A DNA stretch of 64,000 nt from contig NZ_KB906258.1 in NCBI RefSeq assembly GCF_000381265.1, forward strand, positions 222,041-286,040, given 5' to 3'. The notes beneath the pieces are model-generated. The model was not told the DNA's origin. It searched no databases and saw only the letters and a list, made by a program, of their open reading frames with translations. The translations under genes and the position numbers were made by a program. The DNA is from Curvibacter lanceolatus ATCC 14669 (GTDB lineage Bacteria; Pseudomonadota; Gammaproteobacteria; Burkholderiales; Burkholderiaceae_C). Every line of letters starts with the position of its first letter. Position 1 is the first letter of the stretch. Shown piece after piece: positions 1-8,697 of this stretch.

Positions 1-322
1 AGCGAGTTTAGCGGGGACCCCCCTGGCGCGAGCAGCGCAGGGAACCACGAAGTGGCCCTGACTTCGGGTCGCCTTTTCTTTGGCTACTTTCTTTTGGCGA
101 AGCAAAAGAAAGTGGCTCGGCCGCCGGGACGAACCCCCGGCCTCCGCCCTCAACCAAAGAGCAGAACGATCAGAGCGAAGCGGCAACAAAGAGCCCACAA
201 CGAGTGGACAAAGCAAGGCATCCATTTGCTGCCCGACTGGAGACGTCACAGCGTCCGTCATCCACTGACCAGCAGAGGCTTCAGTGCGAAGCGAAGGGCA
301 GACGCCAAACATCAACACGCCC
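1..322. other. Gene-free left edge downstream of urtD
   Basis: No credible gene is seen here. A plus-strand ORF at 52-441 reads through the hairpin element at 83-116 and then runs antisense into the end of urtD; its basic, low-complexity translation looks like readthrough of a repeat element. On the minus strand, directly after the urtD stop, there is no ATPase-like sequence, so urtE, which usually follows urtD, does not start within this stretch. Confidence 0.7.
83..116. repeat. Intergenic hairpin element of a Burkholderiales repeat type
   Basis: A 14-bp stem (83-96 with 103-116, one T:G pair) closes a 6-nt loop. The arms are T-rich and A-rich (CTTTCTTTTG and its complement). From memory, very similar sequence (a CTTTCTTT-loop-AAAGAAAG hairpin followed by a CCGCCGGG stretch) recurs between genes in many Comamonadaceae-like genomes. 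It may also end transcription of the urt operon. Only one copy is in this window, so the repeat status rests on recalled genomes. Confidence 0.55.
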
Positions 323-1204
323 TCACCTCCCAAGGTAAACCTCAATCACCCGCTCATCCGCCTGCACCTGGTCCAGCGTGCCCTGCGCCAACACCGACCC
401 ATCACACAACACCGTCACGATGTCGGAAATGGTCCGGATGAAGCTCATGTCATGCTCCACCACCATCAGCGAATGCTTGCCCTTCAGCGTCAGGAACAGC
501 TCGGCCGTGCGGGCCGTCTCTTCATCGGTCATGCCAGCCACGGGCTCGTCGAGCAGCAGCAGCTTGGGGTCCTGCATCAGCAGCATGCCGATCTCCAGCC
601 ATTGCTTCTGGCCGTGGCTCAGGTTGCCCGAGAGCCGCGACACCGCATCGGCCAGGTGGATGGTGTGCAGCACCTCGGCCAGGCGGTCTTTCTGGGCCGA
701 GTCGAGCTTGAAGAACATCGAGGCGCGCACGCCCTTGTGCGTCTTCAGCGCCAGCTCCAGGTTCTCGAACACCGTCAGGTGCTCGAACACCGTGGGCTTC
801 TGGAACTTGCGCCCGATGCCCAGCTGGGCGATCTCGGCCTCGCGGTAACGCAGCAGGTCGATGGTGCTGCCGAAGAACACCTTGCCCTCGTCGGGCCGGG
901 TCTTGCCGGTGATGATGTCCATCATCGTCGTCTTGCCCGCACCGTTGGGGCCGATGATGCAGCGCAGCTCGCCCGGGGCGATGTCCAGCGACAGCTTGTT
1001 GATGGCCTTGAAGCCGTCAAAGCTCACGCTCACGTCCTCCAGGTACAGGATGCGGCCGTGGCTCACATCCACCTCACCGGGCACCATCACGCGGCCGAAG
1101 CCGGCCGTGCGGCCCCCCGATTCGGTGTTGTTCTTGCCGCTTTCGAGTGCGGCCATGCGGGCCTCGACGCGGCGCGCGCCCTGCTCCAACAGATCTGGCG
1201 TCAT
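323..1204 (-). CDS. urtD: Urea ABC transporter ATP-binding protein UrtD
   Basis: One of the two cytoplasmic ATPases that normally power the UrtABCDE high-affinity urea importer. The 293-aa product shows a Walker A loop (GPNGAGKTT), ABC signature (LSHGQ), Walker B (LLLLDEP) and a switch His (VEHD). The LivG-like fold matches the branched-chain amino acid/urea subfamily. About 45 residues precede the first ATPase strand, a little longer than usual. The start overlaps the urtC stop by 4 nt (ATGA), implying translational coupling. It is the last urt gene visible; the partner ATPase UrtE is not found after it. The identification rests mainly on the operon and the family match. Confidence 0.95.
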   Translation of the reverse strand: MTPDLLEQGARRVEARMAALESGKNNTESGGRTAGFGRVMVPGEVDVSHGRILYLEDVSVSFDGFKAINKLSLDIAPGELRCIIGPNGAGKTTMMDIITGKTRPDEGKVFFGSTIDLLRYREAEIAQLGIGRKFQKPTVFEHLTVFENLELALKTHKGVRASMFFKLDSAQKDRLAEVLHTIHLADAVSRLSGNLSHGQKQWLEIGMLLMQDPKLLLLDEPVAGMTDEETARTAELFLTLKGKHSLMVVEHDMSFIRTISDIVTVLCDGSVLAQGTLDQVQADERVIEVYLGR

Positions 1205-2334
1205 TTGCCGCCCCCTTCACGAATCTTCTTCACCAGGCCCACCACACCGTGCGGCAGGTACAGGGTCACCGCAATGAACAGCGCCCCCAGGAAATACAGC
1301 CAGAACTCGGGCGCCGTCACGGTCAGCCAGCTCTTGGCGCCGTTGACGATGAAGGCCCCGATCACCGGCCCGATCAAGGTGGCACGCCCGCCCACCGCGG
1401 CCCACACGGCCATCTCGATCGAGGCCGCGGTGCTCATCTCGCTGGGGTTGATGATGCCCACCTGGGGCACGTACAAGGCCCCGGCCACGCCGCACATCAC
1501 GGCCGACAGCGTCCAGATGGTGAGCTTGTAGGGCAGCGGGTTGTAGCCCGAGAACATGACCCGGCTCTCGGCGTCACGGATCGCCTGCAGCACGCGGCCG
1601 AACTTGCTGCGGATCAGCCAGCGCGCCATCAGGAAGAAGCCCAGCAGCGTGAGCCCGGTCAGCACGAACAGCGTCATGCGCATGCTGGGGGTGGCGATGG
1701 GCAGGCCGAGGATGCGCTTGAAATCGGTGAAGCCGTTGTTGCCACCAAAGCCGGTCTCGTTGCGGAAGAACAGCAGCATGGCCGCGAAGGTCATGGCCTG
1801 GGTGATGATCGAGAAGTACACGCCCTTGATGCGCGAGCGGAAGGCGAAGAAGCCGAACACCAGTGCCACCAGGCCGGGCACGAGCACGATCAGCAGCAGT
1901 GTGGCCACAAAGCTGTCGGACAGCGCCCAGTGCCAGGGCAGCGCCTTCCAGTCGAGGAACACCATGAAGTCGGGCAGGTCGCTCTTGTAGTTGCCATCGC
2001 GGCCGATCTGGCGCATCAGGTACATGCCCATCACATAGCCGCCCAGGGCGAAGAACAGGCCATGCCCCAGGCTCAGGATGCCGGTGTAGCCCCAGATCAG
2101 GTCCATGGCCAGGGCCACGATGGCGTAGCACATGATCTTGCCGATGAGGGCCACGGCGTAGTCGCTGAGGTGCAGGGCGCTGTCGACCGGCACCAGCAGG
2201 TTGAGCGCCGGCGCCACCGCGCAGACCACGATCAGGGCCAGCAGAAAGGCGCCCCAACCGGCACCGGACAGCAAAGGCGCTGGCGGCGGCAGGGTGAACG
2301 ATGACGGGGAGGAAGTGCGTGAAGAGTGGGTCAT
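1201..2334 (-). CDS. urtC: Urea ABC transporter permease UrtC
   Basis: Inner-membrane permease of the urea importer, LivM-like, 377 aa. Multiple hydrophobic helices are evident, with the family motif region GYTGILSLGHG around residues 84-94, where LivM/UrtC proteins carry the conserved loop. A hydrophilic N-terminus of about 25 residues precedes the first helix. It lies 16 nt downstream of urtB and overlaps urtD by 4 nt, so the membrane and ATPase subunits are made from one transcript. It would pair with UrtB to form the channel. Confidence 0.95.
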   Translation of the reverse strand: MTHSSRTSSPSSFTLPPPAPLLSGAGWGAFLLALIVVCAVAPALNLLVPVDSALHLSDYAVALIGKIMCYAIVALAMDLIWGYTGILSLGHGLFFALGGYVMGMYLMRQIGRDGNYKSDLPDFMVFLDWKALPWHWALSDSFVATLLLIVLVPGLVALVFGFFAFRSRIKGVYFSIITQAMTFAAMLLFFRNETGFGGNNGFTDFKRILGLPIATPSMRMTLFVLTGLTLLGFFLMARWLIRSKFGRVLQAIRDAESRVMFSGYNPLPYKLTIWTLSAVMCGVAGALYVPQVGIINPSEMSTAASIEMAVWAAVGGRATLIGPVIGAFIVNGAKSWLTVTAPEFWLYFLGALFIAVTLYLPHGVVGLVKKIREGGGK

Positions 2335-2350
2335 GGAGTGCGCTCCTGGT

Positions 2351-3937
2351 TCAGGCTTCGGCGGAGCGGCCCTTCATCGCGAAGATGCCTTGCGGGCGCT
2401 TCTGGATGAAGACGATGATGAACACCAGCACCGCGATCTTGGCCAGCACGGCCCCGGCGATGCCCTCGAGGAACTTGTTCAGGATGCCCAGGCCCAGCGC
2501 GGCATACACCGTGCCGGCCAACTGCCCCACCCCGCCCAGCACCACCACCATGAACGAGTCCACGATGTAGCCCTGGCCCAGGTCGGGGCCCACATTGCCC
2601 ACCTGGCTGAGGGCGCAGCCGGCCAGCCCGGCAATGCCCGAGCCCAGCGCGAAGGCGTAGGTGTCGATGCGGGCGGTGTTGACGCCCATGCAGGATGCGA
2701 TCGGGCGGTTCTGCGTGACGCCGCGCACAAACAGGCCCAGGCGGGTCTTGCCGATCAGGAAGGCCATGGCCAGCAGCACGGCGGCGGCAAAGGCGATGAT
2801 GATGATGCGGTTCCAGGGCAGTTGCAGATTGCCCATGAGCACCACGCCGCCACTCATCCAGCTGGGGTTTTCCACGCCCACGTTCTGGGCGCCGAAGACC
2901 GAGCGCACCAGCTGCATCAGCATCAGGCTGATGCCCCAGGTGGCCAGCAGGGTCTCCAGCGGGCGGCCATACAGGAAGCGCAGCACGCTGCGCTCGAGCA
3001 CAGCCCCCATCAGGGCCGAGGCGGCAAACGACACCGGCACGGCGGCCAGCAGGTACCAGTCGAAGGCGCCGGGCAGGTACTTCTGGAACAGGCCCTGCAC
3101 CACATAGGTGGCGTAGGCGCCGATCATCATCAGCTCGCCGTGGGCCATGTTGATCACGCCCATCAGCCCGTAGGTGATGGCCAGGCCCAGGGCCACCAGC
3201 AGCAGGATGGAGCCCAGGCTGATGCCCGAGAACAGCGCACCCAGGCGGTCGCTCCAGACCAGCGAGGCCTCGATCTTCTGCAGCGAGACCTGGATCACGC
3301 CTTTGACTTCGGGGTCGGTCTCGTCTTTCAGGCGCTCCACCAGCACGGTCTTGGTGTTGGCGTTGTGGCTGTCGCCCAGCAGGCGGGCGGCCTCCAGGCG
3401 CTTGGCCCGGTCGCTGCTGCCCAGCAGGATGCGGGCACGCACCAGCGTGAGTTGGTCCTTCAGGCTGGCCACGCTCTCGCCGGCCAGCGCTTTTTCAATC
3501 AGGGGCAGGCGGGCCTCGTCGGTTTCCGCCTCCAGGGTCTTGAGGGCCTCACGGCGCAGCTTCTCGTCGGGCGAGAGCAGCTTGAGGCCGGCCAGCGCGG
3601 CATCGAGCTCGGCGCGCATGCGGTTGTTGTTGATGACGTCTTCGGCATCGTCGGGCACCGCGCTCTCGGTGCCGGTGGCGGGGTCGATGCCCTTGCCATC
3701 ACGCACCAGCCAGACCTGCACCGACTTGTCGCCGGCCTTGATCTTGACGGCGTCGTCGGCCAGGGCCTGGATCAGGGCCACGGTCTTGTCGTCGGGGTTG
3801 GCCGTGGCCTTGGCCAGGGCTTCGATGCGGGCGTCGGTGTCGCCGGCGGCCAGGGCCTGGGCCAGTGCGGGCTCCAGGGCATGGGCCTGGAGGCTGGTCA
3901 GCACGGCGGCAAGTAAGAGGAGAAATCGGGTCAGCAT
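2351..3937 (-). CDS. urtB: Urea ABC transporter permease UrtB
   Basis: The second inner-membrane permease of the urea importer, LivH-like, 528 aa from the chosen ATG. UrtB differs from LivH in having a long exported N-terminal region. Here a signal peptide (cleavage near AHA-LEPA) is followed by about 200 residues of helical, repeat-like sequence, then the multi-helix permease domain beginning near GISLGSILLLVALGLAI. An upstream in-frame start at 4048 would add 37 residues before the signal peptide and is rejected. A 155-nt gap with a hairpin separates it from urtA, unlike the tight joins downstream. Confidence 0.94.
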   Translation of the reverse strand: MLTRFLLLLAAVLTSLQAHALEPALAQALAAGDTDARIEALAKATANPDDKTVALIQALADDAVKIKAGDKSVQVWLVRDGKGIDPATGTESAVPDDAEDVINNNRMRAELDAALAGLKLLSPDEKLRREALKTLEAETDEARLPLIEKALAGESVASLKDQLTLVRARILLGSSDRAKRLEAARLLGDSHNANTKTVLVERLKDETDPEVKGVIQVSLQKIEASLVWSDRLGALFSGISLGSILLLVALGLAITYGLMGVINMAHGELMMIGAYATYVVQGLFQKYLPGAFDWYLLAAVPVSFAASALMGAVLERSVLRFLYGRPLETLLATWGISLMLMQLVRSVFGAQNVGVENPSWMSGGVVLMGNLQLPWNRIIIIAFAAAVLLAMAFLIGKTRLGLFVRGVTQNRPIASCMGVNTARIDTYAFALGSGIAGLAGCALSQVGNVGPDLGQGYIVDSFMVVVLGGVGQLAGTVYAALGLGILNKFLEGIAGAVLAKIAVLVFIIVFIQKRPQGIFAMKGRSAEA

Positions 3938-3999
3938 GGCGCCTCGGCAATCAGGATCGGGCGCCGCACGCAGCCACGTGGCCGGCGCGGCGCCCAGGG

Positions 4000-4023
4000 G
4001 ACCTGCAAGGCGGGTTGCAGGTC
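4000..4023 (-). promoter_or_regulatory. Hairpin in the urtA-urtB intercistronic gap
   Basis: A perfect 9-bp stem (4000-4008 with 4015-4023) with a 6-nt loop lies 69 nt past the urtA stop and 62 nt before urtB. Hairpins after the binding-protein gene are common in ABC importer operons, where they stabilise or partly terminate mRNA so that the binding protein is made in excess. There is no T-tract, so partial termination or RNase protection is more likely than full termination. The function is inferred. Confidence 0.45.
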
Positions 4024-4092
4024 GGTCGAAACGAGGTGGGTGGTCCACCCCGCATCAGGCCTCAGAGCGTGTTCAAGCTCTCAGAGAGGCGC

Positions 4093-5358
4093 TCACTTCT
4101 TTTCAGGTTCGTCGGCCTTCTTGTCGTTGCCTTCGATGTAGGGGCTCCAGGGCTTGGCCTTGACCGGGCCCGGGGTCTTCCAGACCACGTTGAACTGGCC
4201 ATCGGCCTTCACTTCGCCGATGAACACCGACTTGTGCAGGTGATGGTTCTTCTCGTCCATCTTGGACACGATGCCACTCGAGGCCTTGAAGGTCTGGCCG
4301 GCCATGGCGGCGATCACCTTGTCCACATCGGTGCTCTTGGCCTTCTCGACGGCCTGCTTCCACATGTTGATGCCGATGTAGGTGGCTTCCATCGGGTCGT
4401 TGGTCAGCGGCTTGTCCTTGTGGCCGGCCACGTTGTGGGCCTTGGCGTAGGCGCTCCACTTCTTGATGAACTCGTCGTTGGTCGGGTTCTTGATCGACAT
4501 GAAGTAGTTCCAGGCAGCCAGGTGGCCCACCAGCGGCTTGGTGTCCACACCGCGCAGCTCTTCTTCACCCACCGAGAAAGCCACCACCGGCACGTCCTTG
4601 GCCTTCAGGCCGGCGTTGCCCAGTTCCTTGTAGAAAGGCACGTTGGAGTCGCCGTTGATGGTGGACACCACAGCGGTCTTGCCGCCTTGGCTGAACTTCT
4701 TGATGTCGGCCACGATGGTCTGGTAGTCGGAGTGGCCGAAGGGGGTGTACTTCTCGTCGATGTCCGATTCCTTCACGCCCTTGCTCTTCAGGTAGGCGCG
4801 CAGGATCTTGTTGGTGGTGCGGGGGTACACATAGTCGGTGCCCAGCAGCACCCAGCGCTTGGCGCCGCCACCGTCCTTGCTCATCAGGTAATCGACCGCA
4901 GGGATGGCCTGCTGGTTGGGCGCGGCACCGGTGTAGAACACGTTCTTGCTCAGCTCTTCGCCTTCGTACTGCACCGGGTAGAACAGCAGGCCGTTGAGTT
5001 CTTCCACCACCGGCAGCACCGACTTGCGGCTCACCGAGGTCCAGCAGCCGAAGATCACGGCCACCTTGTCCTGGGTCAGCAGCTGCTTGGTCTTCTCGGC
5101 AAACAGCGGCCAGTTGGAGGCCGGATCCACCACCACGGGCTCGAGCTTCTTGCCCAGCACGCCGCCCTTGGCGTTGATTTCTTCAATCGCCATCAGCACG
5201 GTGTCTTTCAACACGGTTTCGGAAATGGCCATGGTGCCCGACAGGCTGTGCAGCACGCCGACCTTGATGGTGTCTTCGGCGGCGTGGGCCGGGATGGCGC
5301 TGATGCCCGCCAGCGCGACGGCGGCGGTGAGGGCCTTGAGGGTGAAGCGACGTTGCAT
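4093..5358 (-). CDS. urtA: Urea ABC transporter substrate-binding protein UrtA
   Basis: Periplasmic urea-binding protein that delivers urea to UrtBC, 421 aa. The chosen ATG at 5358 gives a clear Sec signal peptide with a cleavage site at AHA-AED; the longer ORF reaching 5580 would add 74 residues of non-signal sequence. The mature part begins with the family-typical IKVGVLHSLSGTMAISE and has the type I binding-protein fold of amide/urea receptors. It is first in the operon, as usual. The 279 nt upstream (5359-5637) separate it from the divergent GGDEF/EAL gene and should hold the urt promoter; I found no convincing sigma-54 site there. Confidence 0.95.
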   Translation of the reverse strand: MQRRFTLKALTAAVALAGISAIPAHAAEDTIKVGVLHSLSGTMAISETVLKDTVLMAIEEINAKGGVLGKKLEPVVVDPASNWPLFAEKTKQLLTQDKVAVIFGCWTSVSRKSVLPVVEELNGLLFYPVQYEGEELSKNVFYTGAAPNQQAIPAVDYLMSKDGGGAKRWVLLGTDYVYPRTTNKILRAYLKSKGVKESDIDEKYTPFGHSDYQTIVADIKKFSQGGKTAVVSTINGDSNVPFYKELGNAGLKAKDVPVVAFSVGEEELRGVDTKPLVGHLAAWNYFMSIKNPTNDEFIKKWSAYAKAHNVAGHKDKPLTNDPMEATYIGINMWKQAVEKAKSTDVDKVIAAMAGQTFKASSGIVSKMDEKNHHLHKSVFIGEVKADGQFNVVWKTPGPVKAKPWSPYIEGNDKKADEPEKK

Positions 5359-5637
5359 GAGGGGACTCCGGTTGAGGTTGGATCGTTGCGTCACTGCGGC
5401 GGAGGCCAGAGAAATCAGTGACGACGGAAGTGATCGTAGGAACCGGGGGCCGATGCGGAAATACGCCGGGTGGCGTATGCGCAGCCACAAGACCGAAACG
5501 GGTCTGCCCTGGCCACATGAAAGCAGCGTGGCGCCAGCCCAACAACTTCCCCCCTGAAATCGCAGCTTGAGCCTCATCAAAGTTGCCGTCTGTCGAACTG
5601 ATGGCGTCCAAACACTTCATAATGTTTCTAGCCGTTT

Positions 5638-8600
5638 TTGCCAGATTCATCAGTAAAGCTTGTCCCGAGCGATCCCCACCGCCCCACTACTTCTCAAGCG
5701 ATCCATGCGCTGCCAGCAACCGTGACCACCACTGCATTCCAGCGACTCGATCGGTGGATCTTCCGGGGCCTTTTCGGCTTCTCGGCTTACCTGTTGCCGG
5801 CCGCAATGACCCTGTTTTCCTTCTGGGCGATGATGCTCTGGCCCTCCGCACACCCAGAGGTCGAGAGTCACAGGATGGCCTTCAGGGCCCTGCTGCAGGA
5901 GCCTCCCTCGGCAGACCCACTGAAAGCCGACCGCCAGTTGGAAAAGGCGCCCAGCTTTGAGTTCTTTGATACCAGACTCTCCGAAAGTCCAGTCTGGTTC
6001 CAGTTCAGCCTGCACCGAAAAGAAAATGAGAAAAATGAAACCATTGAGTTTCCATCTCGCCATTTGATAAGCCTGGCCTGCTGGGACCGCCTTGACATGA
6101 GATCGGTCGGGCAAGCCACGCGTGAGCAGTTTCAAGGCGATCTGACCGCCTCCCGCAGGGGTTTTGCCTATCCGGTGCCCGAGGGCAGGACCGATCTCGA
6201 ACTGACCTGCCAGGCGCACTTCATCGGGCCCGCCCGGCTGACGGTGGAGTATTGGAAGGACGCCGACTTGGTCATGGCCGCCAGGTCCTACGAGCGCAAC
6301 TCAGGCTTGCTCGACGGGGGCCTCATCGTGCTGTCGGTGTTCGTCCTGATCACGGCATTGATCAACCGCAACAGCACCTACCTGTTGTTTGCCGTCTGGC
6401 TGACCATCAATCTCCGCATGGCGGCCTTGTCGGCTGGCTGGGACACACAGTGGCTAGACATGACCATCCCCGCGGAGTGGATCCAGCGGGTCAGGCTGAT
6501 CACGGTGGCACTGATCTATGTGGTCACGGTCACCCTGTACAAAAGCCTGTTCAAAGAACACCTGCAGGAGGTCGACGGGTCATGGCTGATGCGATTCACG
6601 CAATGGTCGTGTCCACCGGTCCTCGTGTGCTCGCTGTTCATGGGCTTTCCGACCTTTCTGCCGATGCTCTGGGTCTGCGCCACCATCACCTGTGCAACGC
6701 TGGTGTTCTACCTGCTCAGAATCCTGCTGTCCACGCGGTCCACGGTGGCTGCCTGGTACGGGGCCTCGATCGCGGTGATGCTGGCGTCCAGCCTGTACGA
6801 GGTCATTGCCGCGGCCTTGGGCTACAAATCCCTGATCGGGTCGGTCAACAGCGTCACGGCAGCCCTGTCGTCCAGCCTGCTGGCCTCGCTGGCCATCGCG
6901 GCCCAGATGCGCGACGAGCACACCAGCCGGCTGCAGGCTCAGGCCAAGCTGCAACAGACCTATGAGGCCATTCCCATCGGCCTGTTCACGCTGGACAGCC
7001 ACGGCGCCTTTCTGAGCGCCAACCCGACGCTGATCGCAGCCCTGGGTCCAGCAGTGCTGGCGCCAGGCAGCAACCGTTGGGACCAGTACTTCGGCCCGGA
7101 CTCCTGGTTGCGCCTGCAACACATGCTCAACGCCCGGGTGAATGCCGAGATCGAGGTCCAGAACACCCGTGACCGCCGCAGTGAGAGCGCCAGCAAATTC
7201 CTGGTCAAGGCGACTCTGGCCGGCGAGCACATCGAAGGCTCGCTGGAGGACATCACCGAGCGCTCCCGTGCCACCGCCCACCTTCAGTTTCTGGCGCATC
7301 ACGACGCCCTGACCAAGGCATTGAACCGAACCGCCATCCAGGATGTGCTGGAAGAGGCCGTCTGGAATACGCGGCCGGGCGCATCGCTGGCGCTCGCCTA
7401 CCTGGACCTGGACCGCTTCAAGCTGATCAACCACCTGTACGGGCATGCGGCCGGCGACGAGGTCTTGCGCCAGGTGGTCGGCCGCGTCACCCACCTGCTG
7501 TCAAGCGAGATGTCCATCGGCCGCGTCGGCGGCGACGAATTCCTGGTCACCATGCCGCAGACGCGCATCGCACACGCCACCCTGCTGTGCCAGGGCATCA
7601 TCAACAGCATCAGCAGCCGCCCCTACAAGGTGGGCGACCGCAGCTTCCATGTACGAGGCTCCATCGGCCTGATCGAGGTCCGGCCCGGTACCGAATCGAA
7701 GGATGCGATCTCGACCGCTGACCGCGCCTGCCGTGACGCCAAGGCCAGCCATGGCAACCACCTGGTGGTCTTCGAGAAGAACTCGCCCCTGTTCCAGGAG
7801 CACGAGGCGGAGATGCGCCTGGTGGAGCAGCTCTCGGCCACGGGGGAGGCGCCAGAAGGCCTGTTCCTGGAAATGCAGCCCATCATGTCGCTGGAAGCGC
7901 CTTTCAAATCGCTGAATTTTGAAGTCCTGCTCAGGATGCGCGACAGCAAGGGGCAACTGATACCCACCTCGCGCCTGATCTCCGCGGCCGAGTTCAGTGG
8001 CCGCATGGGTGTGATCGACCGGTGGGTGCTCTCACAGACCCTGAGCTGGATCGAGGCCAACCAGGGACGCCTGACGCAGACCCTGTTCGTCTGCATGAAC
8101 CTCAGCGGTGCCTCACTCAATGACGAACGCTTTGTGCAGGAGGTTTTCCAGATGCTTCAGCGGCATGCGGCCATTGTCAACAGCCTGTGCCTGGAGATCA
8201 CCGAAAGCGTTGCCCTGCACGATCTGGAAAACACCCGGCGCTTTGTCGACCGGGTGCGAAGCCTCGGCGCCAAGGTGGCGCTGGACGATTTCGGGGCCGG
8301 CTATACCTCGTTCTCGTACCTGCGGGACCTGCCAGCCGATCTGCTGAAGATCGATGGCAACTTCATCGTCAACATGAACCAGCACCCGGCCAACGTGGCC
8401 ATCGTCGAAGCCATTGTCAGCCTGGCGCGCAACCTCGGGATGAAGACCATCGCCGAGTGGGCCGAAGACCCGGCCACGGTGCAGACGCTGGCCGACATCG
8501 GCGTGGACTACGTGCAGGGCTTCATCGTCTCGAAATCGCGCGATCCGAACGACATGCTGCAAGGAGACGCTTCCGCCGACTTCATCCAGGACGAAGACTT

Positions 8601-8697
8601 GAAGGCCCTGGTCGCGGGCCTGGAGGAACAGCGCCGCCTGCAACCCGGCCTGAGCCCTTCTGGCTCACTGGGCCGCAAGGTGAACCTCGACACCTGA
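5638..8697 (+). CDS. Membrane-anchored PAS-GGDEF-EAL c-di-GMP protein
   Basis: Bifunctional-type c-di-GMP protein, up to 1019 aa. Order: a first TM helix (residues ~45-70), a periplasmic sensor region of ~150 residues, a 7TM-like membrane block (~225-420), a short PAS-like segment (from ~440), a GGDEF domain (intact GGDEF at 631-635, no RxxD I-site), and an EAL domain whose signature reads EVL (762-764). The EAL metal-binding DDFGAGYTS is present near 883. The phosphodiesterase is probably active despite the EVL variant and the unusual IAEWAED in place of the common VAEGVE. The start is uncertain: TTG 5638 or GTG 5722, neither with a good Shine-Dalgarno. It runs convergently into the acyl synthase, with a 33-bp overlap. 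Confidence 0.85.
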   Translation: MPDSSVKLVPSDPHRPTTSQAIHALPATVTTTAFQRLDRWIFRGLFGFSAYLLPAAMTLFSFWAMMLWPSAHPEVESHRMAFRALLQEPPSADPLKADRQLEKAPSFEFFDTRLSESPVWFQFSLHRKENEKNETIEFPSRHLISLACWDRLDMRSVGQATREQFQGDLTASRRGFAYPVPEGRTDLELTCQAHFIGPARLTVEYWKDADLVMAARSYERNSGLLDGGLIVLSVFVLITALINRNSTYLLFAVWLTINLRMAALSAGWDTQWLDMTIPAEWIQRVRLITVALIYVVTVTLYKSLFKEHLQEVDGSWLMRFTQWSCPPVLVCSLFMGFPTFLPMLWVCATITCATLVFYLLRILLSTRSTVAAWYGASIAVMLASSLYEVIAAALGYKSLIGSVNSVTAALSSSLLASLAIAAQMRDEHTSRLQAQAKLQQTYEAIPIGLFTLDSHGAFLSANPTLIAALGPAVLAPGSNRWDQYFGPDSWLRLQHMLNARVNAEIEVQNTRDRRSESASKFLVKATLAGEHIEGSLEDITERSRATAHLQFLAHHDALTKALNRTAIQDVLEEAVWNTRPGASLALAYLDLDRFKLINHLYGHAAGDEVLRQVVGRVTHLLSSEMSIGRVGGDEFLVTMPQTRIAHATLLCQGIINSISSRPYKVGDRSFHVRGSIGLIEVRPGTESKDAISTADRACRDAKASHGNHLVVFEKNSPLFQEHEAEMRLVEQLSATGEAPEGLFLEMQPIMSLEAPFKSLNFEVLLRMRDSKGQLIPTSRLISAAEFSGRMGVIDRWVLSQTLSWIEANQGRLTQTLFVCMNLSGASLNDERFVQEVFQMLQRHAAIVNSLCLEITESVALHDLENTRRFVDRVRSLGAKVALDDFGAGYTSFSYLRDLPADLLKIDGNFIVNMNQHPANVAIVEAIVSLARNLGMKTIAEWAEDPATVQTLADIGVDYVQGFIVSKSRDPNDMLQGDASADFIQDEDLKALVAGLEEQRRLQPGLSPSGSLGRKVNLDT

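Noticed and set aside
52-441. 129-aa plus-strand ORF at the left edge
   Set aside because: It reads through an intergenic hairpin/repeat and then antisense to urtD; such translations of this element are commonly spurious.
5359-5637. Sigma-54 promoter for the urt operon
   Set aside because: A GC-N8-GCCA match (minus-strand -12/-24 style) has the wrong spacing by one base and weak flanks, so I do not claim it.
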